Of a DNA stretch of 6,034 bases, positions 1 to 4,988 are shown in pieces. Position 1 is the first letter of the stretch. The number at the start of each line of letters is the position of its first letter. Location of the stretch: contig DASZSJ010000011.1 of the NCBI GenBank assembly GCA_035548675.1, forward strand, positions 1 to 6,034, read 5' to 3'. The notes under the pieces are model-generated. The model made no database searches, was not told the DNA's origin, and saw only the letters and a program-made list of their open reading frames with translations. A program made the position numbers and the translations under genes. This stretch comes from VRUE01 sp035548675 (GTDB taxonomy: Bacteria > Actinomycetota > Thermoleophilia > Solirubrobacterales > 70-9).

Positions 1-49
1 GCCGACGGGCCGATTGCGTGACATATCGACACGCTTTCGGCCCGTCGGC
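1..49. repeat. Long imperfect palindrome within murE at the window edge
   Basis: Bases 1-13 (GCCGACGGGCCGA) are the exact reverse complement of 37-49. After a 2-nt mismatch, GCGTG at 16-20 pairs with CACGC at 30-34, leaving a 9-nt loop. In total 18 of 20 positions pair. It lies inside the murE frame and encodes residues after about 286. The left arm begins at the first base of the window, so the repeat may continue outside. It could be an in-frame REP-like palindromic insertion, a chance structure or a contig-end artefact. Confidence 0.7.
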
Positions 50-906
50 CCCGGGGTGGCGGTGAACTGGGCGCCGCTGGTGTCGAAGGAGACGTCGGTG
101 GCGATGAGGTCGGCGTCGGCGCCCGCGGCGGAGAAGGTGACGCAGTCGAATTCGCCGGCGAGGCGGCGGCCGTACTCATCGTCGACGTTGATGATCGCGG
201 CCTTCGGGCCCATCTCGAAGAGCAGGCGCTTGGCCTCGAAGTAGTCCTCCATGTCGGCGTGGAAATCGAGGTGGTCCTGGGTCAAGTTGGTGAAGAGCGC
301 CACCTCGAAGTGGATCGCGTCCGCCCGGTGCAGCGCCAGCGCGTGCGAGGAGACCTCCATCACGCAGGCCCGGTCGCCCGCCTCCAGCATCCGCCGGAAC
401 GTCGCCTGCAGGTCGATCGCCTCCGGCGTCGTCCGCTCGACCTCCTCCTCGACCCCACCGACCACCTGCCGCACCGTTCCCAGCAACCCCGTCTGCACCC
501 CCGCCGCCTCGAGGATCTCCCGGATCAGGAAGGCCGTGGTCGTCTTCCCGTTCGTCCCCGTAACCCCGACGACCCGCAACTCCCCACTCGGATCTCCGTA
601 GAACGCCGCCGCCAGCGGCGCCATCGCCGCCCGCGCGTCCGGCACCACGACCTGCGCCACATCCGCGGCGGAGCGCGAGCTCGGGAAGCTCGCGCTCACA
701 TCCCGCTCCACCACCAACCCCACGGCCCCCGCCTCAACCGCCGCCGCGGCAAAGTCATGCCCATCGCTCTTCTCACCCGGAACGCAGAAGAAAAGCGTCC
801 CGGGCCCAACTTTTCGGCTGTCATAAGCCAAGGAGCTCACCTCGACCGAGCCGTCACCCACGACCCGCGCCTCCTCCAGCTCCGCGACGAGCGTTGCCAA
901 TCTCAC
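1..906 (-). CDS. murE: UDP-N-acetylmuramyl-tripeptide synthetase MurE, N-terminal 302 residues (3' end outside window)
   Basis: Cytoplasmic Mur ligase that uses ATP to add the third stem-peptide residue (meso-diaminopimelate or lysine) to UDP-MurNAc-L-Ala-D-Glu. Translation from the GTG at 906-904 gives MRLATLVAEL, a typical MurE N-terminus. An N-terminal UDP-binding domain (about 1-108, with YDSRKV at 28-33) is followed by the central ATPase domain. That domain has the P-loop GVTGTNGKTTT at 114-124, TTPE at 159-162, MEVSSHAL at 183-190, FTNLTQDHLDFH at 205-216, and EAKRLLF with K226 in the place of the carbamylated lysine. The C-terminal domain holding the DNPR-type specificity motif is off the window, so the amino acid added cannot be told. 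The start has no strong ribosome binding site, and TTG at 900-898 is an alternative. The last 17 or so codons overlap a palindrome and look unlike usual MurE sequence, although the frame stays open. It lies 157 bp after ftsI, looser than the rest of the operon. Confidence 0.95.
   Translation of the reverse strand, partial: MRLATLVAELEEARVVGDGSVEVSSLAYDSRKVGPGTLFFCVPGEKSDGHDFAAAAVEAGAVGLVVERDVSASFPSSRSAADVAQVVVPDARAAMAPLAAAFYGDPSGELRVVGVTGTNGKTTTAFLIREILEAAGVQTGLLGTVRQVVGGVEEEVERTTPEAIDLQATFRRMLEAGDRACVMEVSSHALALHRADAIHFEVALFTNLTQDHLDFHADMEDYFEAKRLLFEMGPKAAIINVDDEYGRRLAGEFDCVTFSAAGADADLIATDVSFDTSGAQFTATPGPTGRKRVDMSRNRPVG
671..697. repeat. Perfect 11-bp hairpin inside murE
   Basis: GAGCGCGAGCT (671-681) and its exact reverse complement (687-697) flank the 5-nt loop CGGGA. 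It encodes the stretch around ASFPSSRS in the N-terminal UDP-binding domain. Short GC-rich palindromes are fairly likely by chance here, so no function is claimed. Confidence 0.6.
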
Positions 907-941
907 CCCGCAGAGTCTAGGTAGGCGGCCGGTGCCTCCGA

Positions 942-1044
942 GGGTGCCGGGTGCCCCTTGCCTGGAGGCTTCGAGTCCACAACCCAAATCGCCATCCCGG
1001 ACCTGCTGCGCAACGGGCCTCCAGGCAAGGGGCACCCGGCACCC
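942..1044. repeat. Perfect 28-bp inverted repeat in the ftsI-murE spacer
   Basis: Bases 942-969 (beginning GGGTGCCGGGTGCCCC) are the exact reverse complement of 1017-1044, with a 47-nt spacer. It fills most of the 157-bp gap between the ftsI stop and the murE start. The trinucleotide CGA occurs directly outside both arms (939-941 and 1045-1047), which could be a 3-bp target duplication, though three bases can match by chance. In the operon mRNA it would form a very stable hairpin. It has no T-rich tail on either strand, so an intrinsic terminator is unlikely. A small non-autonomous palindromic element or an RNA processing or stability structure fits better. Confidence 0.9.
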
Positions 1045-1063
1045 CGAAACGCCGACTGTCCAC

Positions 1064-2716
1064 CTATTCCTGCGGCACCCCGAGATAGGGCAACGCGAAC
1101 GCCGCGATCTTGCCGAACGCCGGCGCCGCCACCGACCCGCCGTAGATTTCGCCCTGCGGCTCGTCGACGATCACGGAGACCAATAGCTGCGGGTCCCGCG
1201 CCGGCGCGAAACCGATGAACGAGGCGATGTACTTGGTCTCCGAGTAGGTCCCGTTTTCCGCCACCTGGGCGGTGCCGGTCTTGCCCGCCAGCGTGTAGCC
1301 GGGCACGCTCACCTCCGACGCGGTGCCGCCCGCCTGCAGGACGCCCTCGAGCATTTCGCGCACCTGCGCCGCCACGCTGGCGTCGATCACCCGGCGCCCC
1401 CTCGGCTCGTGCACCGCTTCGTCGCCGATTCTCTCGATCAGCTGCGGGCGGCGCAGGATGCCGCCGTTGGCGATCGCCTGGTAGCCGGTCATCATCTGCA
1501 TCGGCGTCACCCCGAGACCCTGGCCGATCGGCAGGTTGCCCATCGTCGAGCCGGAGTATTCGTCCAGCTTCGGCACCAGCCCCTGTTCCTCGCCGGGGAA
1601 CTGAACGCCGGTGGGGCGGCCGAAGCCGAAGCGGTCGATCCACCTGCTGAAGCGCTTGGCGCCGAGATGGAGGCCGATCGTGGCGGCGCCGACGTTTGAG
1701 GACTCGGCGAGAATCTGGGCCACGGTCAGCGTCACCGGCGGCCGCGCCTCAGCGTCTTCGATCACCCGGTCGGCCACGTGCAGCTGCGAAGGCAGGTAAA
1801 AGGACGTTTCTGGCGTCACTTCTCTTTCCTGCAGGGCAGCGGCGACGGTGAACGCCTTGAAGGTCGAGCCGGGCTCGTACGTGAACCCGGTCGCCCGGTT
1901 CAGCAGGTCTTCGGAGCTGGCGCTGGCGAGGTCGCCGAGGTCGACCGGCGGCCAGTTGGCCATCGCCAGAACCTGCGAGTTGCGCGGATTCATCACGATC
2001 GCCGTGGCGCCCTTGGGCGCGTAGGTTTCGCCGACTTCGGCCAGCGCTTCCTCGGTCTTCTGCTCGATCGCGGGATCGAGCGTGAGCTGGATGTCTTCGC
2101 CGTCCTCGGCTTCCTGCGCGGTTTCCAGCCGGATCGGTTCGCCGGTCGCGTCGGTGACGATGCGCCGTTCGCCGTCAGTGCCGCGCAGCGCGCCTTCCTC
2201 GCCCAACTCGAGCCCGGTCAGGCCCTGGTTTTCGGAGCCGACGGCGCCGATCACCTGGCTCGCCAGCTCGCCCTGCGGGTAGGTGCGGCGGCTATCGGGG
2301 TCCTCGCCTATCCCCTGCAGGCCGAGCCTTTCGATCCGCTTCGCGGTCGGCAGCTCGACCTGTTTGGCCAGCACCGAGTAGGTCGTTTCGGCGCTCACCG
2401 CGCTCAGCACCTTGCTCTCGGAGAGGTCGAGGATCGGCGCGAGCTTTTCCGCCGCCAGGGCCGGCTTGCTCACTTCCGGCGGCACGGCGAAGACCGTCGC
2501 CGTGTCTTCGGAGGCGGCGAGGGCGTTGCCGCGGCGGTCGAGCACGCTGCCGCGCAGGCTGGGCAGGACGATCGCTTCGGTCTGCTGGCTGATCGCCTCC
2601 GAGGCGAGCTTGGACCCCTGCACCCCCTGCAGCCAGAAGGCGCGGGCGCCGATCACGACGAAGCAGAAGAGAAAGCCGGCGAAGAGGAGGCCGATCCTGC
2701 GCTCGATCACCCGCAC
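1064..2716 (-). CDS. ftsI: Septal peptidoglycan D,D-transpeptidase FtsI (class B penicillin-binding protein)
   Basis: Division-specific transpeptidase that crosslinks peptidoglycan outside the membrane as part of the FtsW-FtsI-FtsQLB complex. The 550 residues contain a short cytoplasmic N-terminus, one membrane anchor (about 8-29), and a dimerisation/pedestal domain starting near RGSVLDRRG (55-63). The transpeptidase domain follows with all three catalytic motifs: SxxK as STFK at 284-287 (nucleophile S284), SxN as SSN at 339-341, and KTG at 479-481. No PASTA repeats follow the catalytic domain, and the length is usual for the family. The GTG start at 2716-2714 lies 11 nt after the ftsL-type stop, with only a weak AGGG upstream. 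It directly precedes the anchor, as expected. The position after rsmH and ftsL supports FtsI rather than an elongation PBP2 or a sporulation paralogue. Confidence 0.96.
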   Translation of the reverse strand: MRVIERRIGLLFAGFLFCFVVIGARAFWLQGVQGSKLASEAISQQTEAIVLPSLRGSVLDRRGNALAASEDTATVFAVPPEVSKPALAAEKLAPILDLSESKVLSAVSAETTYSVLAKQVELPTAKRIERLGLQGIGEDPDSRRTYPQGELASQVIGAVGSENQGLTGLELGEEGALRGTDGERRIVTDATGEPIRLETAQEAEDGEDIQLTLDPAIEQKTEEALAEVGETYAPKGATAIVMNPRNSQVLAMANWPPVDLGDLASASSEDLLNRATGFTYEPGSTFKAFTVAAALQEREVTPETSFYLPSQLHVADRVIEDAEARPPVTLTVAQILAESSNVGAATIGLHLGAKRFSRWIDRFGFGRPTGVQFPGEEQGLVPKLDEYSGSTMGNLPIGQGLGVTPMQMMTGYQAIANGGILRRPQLIERIGDEAVHEPRGRRVIDASVAAQVREMLEGVLQAGGTASEVSVPGYTLAGKTGTAQVAENGTYSETKYIASFIGFAPARDPQLLVSVIVDEPQGEIYGGSVAAPAFGKIAAFALPYLGVPQE

Positions 2717-2727
2717 GGCGGCCGGCC

Positions 2728-3285
2728 CTAGTAGCCCGCGGCCGCCGCGGCCAGCCGCTGGGCGGCGATCGCCACGTCCCGCCCCGAGGCCTGCAGGTAG
2801 CCGATCTCATCCGAGGAGGCGGCGGCGAGGCCGAGCGCCGCGGCTTCGTGGCGAACGCGGGCCGAGCCGTAGAGGTGCGAGTTGCGCCCGTTCAGCAGTG
2901 AGTTCTCCTCTTCCAGCGCCTGGATGTTGCGGTCGATGTGGCCGGCCGAGGCGGAGAGGCTGAGCGTGGCCACGTTGATCGCGACGATGCCGGCGAGCAG
3001 CACCCCGAGCACGCCGATCCAGGCGCGCCCGCGGGTCATCCGCACCATCAGGCCCGAGTCGGGCAGCTGGCGCACCGCCGTGGCGGCGCCGGCGGCGATC
3101 GGGATCAGCTGACCGCCGGGACGGCGGGCCGGAGCCTTGCGCCGAGCCGGAGCTTTGCGCGCGGGCGCCTTACGAGCTGGAGCCCGCCGGACCGGGGCCG
3201 TCGTGGCGGCCGCGGCCTTCACCGGACGCGGCTTGCGGCGTGGCGGCGGCGCAACGGGGGCCCGGCGTACGGTTGCCGCCTCCAT
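2728..3285 (-). CDS. ftsL: FtsL-type septum component (single-pass, coiled-coil) with a long basic tail
   Basis: Small bitopic division protein expected to join FtsB/DivIC and FtsQ and activate FtsW-FtsI. The 185 residues form three parts. First is an 80-residue cytoplasmic tail rich in Ala, Pro, Lys and Arg, with near-tandem APARK/APARR units at about 33-54. Second is one membrane segment (about 88-110). Third is an extracytoplasmic part with a short coiled coil (about 112-138, containing IQALEEENSLLN) and a RVRHEAAALGL...DEIGYL ending, which resembles the close of FtsL/DivIC family domains. Sequence conservation in this family is low, so the name rests on topology and position between rsmH and ftsI. 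ATG at 3285-3283 overlaps the rsmH TGA by one base (TGATG), which implies translational coupling. A GAGGGG lies about 8 nt upstream. An FtsB/DivIC assignment cannot be excluded. Confidence 0.8.
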   Translation of the reverse strand: MEAATVRRAPVAPPPRRKPRPVKAAAATTAPVRRAPARKAPARKAPARRKAPARRPGGQLIPIAAGAATAVRQLPDSGLMVRMTRGRAWIGVLGVLLAGIVAINVATLSLSASAGHIDRNIQALEEENSLLNGRNSHLYGSARVRHEAAALGLAAASSDEIGYLQASGRDVAIAAQRLAAAAAGY

Positions 3286-4298
3286 CAGCCCGCCCCCTCG
3301 CTGCGCTCGGCGATCTTCACGGCGGCACGCAGGTGGGCCGATTTGGCGCGCGGGTTGGCGGCGACCTCGTCCGGTCCCGGGGCGACGGCGCGGCGGGTCA
3401 GCAGCTCGGCTTCGGGCTCGCGGCCGCAGACGCAGACAGGCAGCTCAGGCGGGCAGACGCAGCCCTTGGCGCGCTCGGCAAGGAACCGCTTGACCGGTCG
3501 GTCCTCGAGCGAGTGGAAGGAGATCGCGGCGAAGCGGCCGCCGGGCGCGAGCATCCCCCACGCCGTCGGCAGCGCGTCCTCGAGCGAGTCGAGCTCGCCG
3601 TTGACGGCGATGCGGATCGCCTGGAAGGTCCGCTTGGCCGGATGGCCGCCGCCGAAGCGGGCCGAAGCGGGCATCCCGGCCTTGATCGCGTCGACCAGCT
3701 CGGAGGTGGTGGCAAGCGGGCGGCGGCGCGCGATCTCGCGGGCGATCCCGCCCGCGTAGCGCTCCTCGCCGAAGCGGCGCAGCGCCTGGGCCAGCCGCGA
3801 CTCCGGCCACTCGTTGACGATGTCGGCGGCGCTGAGCTGCTGGCGGGTGTCCATGCGCATGTCGAGCGGCGCGTCGTAGGAATAGGAGAAGCCCCGCTCC
3901 CAGGCGTCGACCTGCATCGAGGACATTCCGAGGTCCATGTAGACCATGTCTGGACGCATGCCTTCGCCGCGCAGGGCCCGGAGACCTGCTGCGAAGTCGC
4001 TGGAGATGAAGCGGGTCGCGCAGGGCGCCTCGGCCGCGAAGGCTTCGTAGCGGGCCAGCGCGTCGGGGTCGCGGTCGATGCAGATCAGCGTCCCCGAGGG
4101 CGCCAGGGCCGCGGCGACGAGCCTGGCGTGGCCGCCGGCGCCGAAGGTGCAGTCGACGGCGAGCTGGCCCGGGCTCGGGTCGAGCAGCGCGGTCAGCTCG
4201 GGCGCGAGGACGGGTTGGTGCTCGGTGGCCATGAAGAAAAGGTTTGCGCGGCCCGTGGACGGGCTCGCGGCCGTGGCTGTGCGGACCGGGGCGGCCAT
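3285..4298 (-). CDS. rsmH: 16S rRNA (cytosine-1402-N4)-methyltransferase RsmH (MraW)
   Basis: SAM-dependent enzyme that methylates N4 of C1402 in the decoding centre of 16S rRNA. Numbered from the ATG at 4298, the 337 residues contain the SAM-binding DCTFGAGGH (49-57), IDRDPDA (74-80), DLGMSS (122-127), HPAKRTFQAIRIAVN (219-233), the family signature SFHSLEDR (260-267), a cysteine pair region CVCPPELPVCVC (280-291) and the C-terminal NPRAKSAHLRA (315-325). The start is uncertain. ATG 4298 sits 1 nt after the mraZ stop with GGAG 4 nt upstream. ATG 4232 gives MATEHQPVL and 315 residues, closer to the usual family length, but lacks a clear ribosome binding site. The extra 22 residues (ending NLFF) look unconserved. 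The stop overlaps the next start by one base. Confidence 0.96.
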   Translation of the reverse strand: MAAPVRTATAASPSTGRANLFFMATEHQPVLAPELTALLDPSPGQLAVDCTFGAGGHARLVAAALAPSGTLICIDRDPDALARYEAFAAEAPCATRFISSDFAAGLRALRGEGMRPDMVYMDLGMSSMQVDAWERGFSYSYDAPLDMRMDTRQQLSAADIVNEWPESRLAQALRRFGEERYAGGIAREIARRRPLATTSELVDAIKAGMPASARFGGGHPAKRTFQAIRIAVNGELDSLEDALPTAWGMLAPGGRFAAISFHSLEDRPVKRFLAERAKGCVCPPELPVCVCGREPEAELLTRRAVAPGPDEVAANPRAKSAHLRAAVKIAERSEGAG

Positions 4299-4299
4299 C

Positions 4300-4743
4300 T
4301 CACTCCGGCGCCCCGTTCGCGGCCAGGCCCTCGGCGATCTCCGGCGCGGCGGCGTCGAGGTCGGCCTCCTGCTTGGCCCAGGCCGCGGCGTTCCAGATCT
4401 CCAGGTACTCGCCGGCACCGATCACGACGCAGGCGCCGTCGAGGCCGGCGTGCTCGATCAGCGGCTTGGGCACGCGGATGCGGCCGGCGGAGTCGAGCGT
4501 CTCGTCGAAGGAACCGCCGTGGAAGCGCCGGCGCAGCTGGCGCGCGTCGCGGCCGAAGGGGCTGTGCGGCGAGAGGAAGCGGTCGGAGAGCTGCTCGAAC
4601 TCCGCGGTCGTGTGCACCCAGACGCAGGGGTCGAAGCCCTTGGAGAGAACGATGCCGTCAGCGAGAGCGGCCCGGAACCTGGAAGGGACGGTGAGGCGAT
4701 CCTTGGAATCGAGACTGTGCTCGTAGAGGCCCCGAAATGCCAC
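4300..4743 (-). CDS. mraZ: Transcriptional regulator MraZ
   Basis: First gene of the dcw cluster. It is an AbrB-like (SpoVT/AbrB superfamily) DNA-binding protein that forms ring oligomers and, in the species studied, binds repeats upstream of its own gene. The 147 residues contain two swapped-hairpin modules. The first has GLYEHSLDSKDRLTVPSRFR (5-24, DxxxR motif D12-R16). The second has DSAGRIRVP (84-92, D84-R88) followed by IEHAGL and EYLEIW (112-117). The GTG start at 4743-4741 has AAGGA 7 nt upstream. The TGA is 1 nt before the upstream rsmH start codon. The C-terminal tail after about residue 125 is Ala/Glu-rich and variable in the family. MraZ-type boxes at 4863-4882 in its own promoter point to autoregulation. 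Confidence 0.96.
   Translation of the reverse strand: MAFRGLYEHSLDSKDRLTVPSRFRAALADGIVLSKGFDPCVWVHTTAEFEQLSDRFLSPHSPFGRDARQLRRRFHGGSFDETLDSAGRIRVPKPLIEHAGLDGACVVIGAGEYLEIWNAAAWAKQEADLDAAAPEIAEGLAANGAPE
4303..4306 (-). promoter_or_regulatory. Possible ribosome binding site for the upstream rsmH start
   Basis: GGAG lies 4 nt before ATG 4298, inside the end of mraZ. It favours the longer RsmH over ATG 4232, but the spacing is short, so the evidence is modest. Confidence 0.45.
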
Positions 4744-4750
4744 CGCCGGT

Positions 4751-4755
4751 TCCTT
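4751..4755 (-). promoter_or_regulatory. Ribosome binding site of mraZ
   Basis: AAGGA lies 7 nt upstream of the GTG at 4743-4741. It supports GTG as the start, since no ATG precedes the conserved AFRGLYEHSLD sequence. Confidence 0.75.
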
Positions 4756-4793
4756 TCGTCGCGAGCTGTCGAGTGGACCTGGGAAAGAGAGTT

Positions 4794-4838
4794 AGGACCG
4801 AGGTGATGAGGTGGGAGGAGCCTCACCACCCCGGTCCT
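4794..4838 (-). ncRNA. 18-bp hairpin with C-rich loop in the mraZ 5' leader (candidate cis-regulatory RNA)
   Basis: In minus-strand RNA, 4838-4821 pairs with 4811-4794 in an unbroken 18-bp stem. Two of the pairs are G-U (4831/4801 and 4826/4806), and these would be A-C mismatches in plus-strand RNA. The structure therefore suits the mraZ transcript. The 9-nt loop is CUCCUCCCA, whose CUCCUCC is complementary to a perfect Shine-Dalgarno sequence. The stem starts about 12 nt after the predicted transcription start and ends 50 nt before the mraZ GTG. A pyrimidine tract with CUUUCCC (4787-4781) follows. An RNA motif named mraW is known from actinobacterial leaders upstream of mraW. As I recall it is a hairpin with a C-rich terminal loop, so this may be a relative. 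Attenuation is possible, but the tail is not a clean U-tract. Confidence 0.6.
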
Positions 4839-4857
4839 GGGCTTCAACTCGAGCGGC

Positions 4858-4886
4858 ACAGTACCCCACTTTCTCCCACTTTGCAA
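4858..4886 (-). promoter_or_regulatory. Predicted mraZ/dcw promoter
   Basis: On the minus strand TTGCAA (4886-4881, -35-like) and TACTGT (4863-4858, fitting TAnnnT) are separated by exactly 17 bp. This predicts a start near 4850 and a leader of about 107 nt before the mraZ GTG. Tandem MraZ boxes occupy the spacer, so bound MraZ would block polymerase. The assignment is by inspection only. Confidence 0.55.
4863..4882 (-). promoter_or_regulatory. Tandem MraZ boxes
   Basis: AAAGTGGGAG (4882-4873) is followed immediately by AAAGTGGGGT (4872-4863), an exact 10-bp periodic repeat. This matches the known MraZ sites: TGGGN repeats at 10-bp spacing in Escherichia coli, and AAAGTG[TG]GGN repeats in Mycoplasma. 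They lie between the predicted -35 and -10, which fits repression of the cluster by its first gene product. Confidence 0.8.
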
Positions 4887-4916
4887 CACGACCCCACATT
4901 GCAACCCCATTTGCAA
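4881..4916 (-). repeat. Upstream TTGCAA/TGGGG repeat array
   Basis: The self-complementary hexamer TTGCAA occurs three times (4916-4911, 4904-4899, 4886-4881). TGGGG follows the first two copies, directly or nearly so, at 4909-4905 and 4896-4892. With the two boxes at 4863-4882 there are four TGGG cores, spaced 13, 18 and 10 bp. The upstream pair departs from the 10-bp period, so they may be weaker MraZ sites, sites for another factor, or alternative -35 elements. Confidence 0.55.
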
Positions 4917-4938
4917 CCTCTCCCTGCCGATCCGCCGC

Positions 4939-4988
4939 GACGTGTCTGACCTCATGGGCGGATAGGACCCCTTAAGGTCAGGCACGTC
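4939..4988. repeat. 14-bp inverted repeat abutting the start of the divergent gene
   Basis: GACGTGTCTGACCT (4939-4952) matches the reverse complement of 4975-4988 at 13 of 14 positions, with a 22-nt spacer. The right arm ends at the base before the TTG start at 4989. The inner palindrome CCTTAAGG (4970-4977) offers a competing fold. It could be an operator, an RNA structure that hides the start, or a REP-like palindrome. Confidence 0.65.

Noticed and set aside
942..1044. Intrinsic terminator between ftsI and murE
   Set aside because: The hairpin is long with a 47-nt loop, and no T-tract follows on either strand. murE is expected to be transcribed from the same operon.
1778..2731. 317-codon plus-strand open frame opposite ftsI
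   Set aside because: It is an antisense shadow of a complete penicillin-binding protein and has no recognisable domain.
3240..4694. 484-codon plus-strand open frame opposite rsmH and mraZ
   Set aside because: It is an Arg/Gly/Ala-rich shadow of high-GC coding DNA. Both genes on the other strand have clear family motifs.
4794..4838. Plain intrinsic terminator for mraZ-strand transcription
   Set aside because: The tail AACTCTCTTTCCC is pyrimidine-rich but not a U-tract, and the structure sits between promoter and gene. Conditional attenuation is still possible.
4954..4956. ATG as start of the divergent gene
   Set aside because: It is out of frame with the 288-residue protein, and an in-frame stop at 4947-4949 limits upstream extension.
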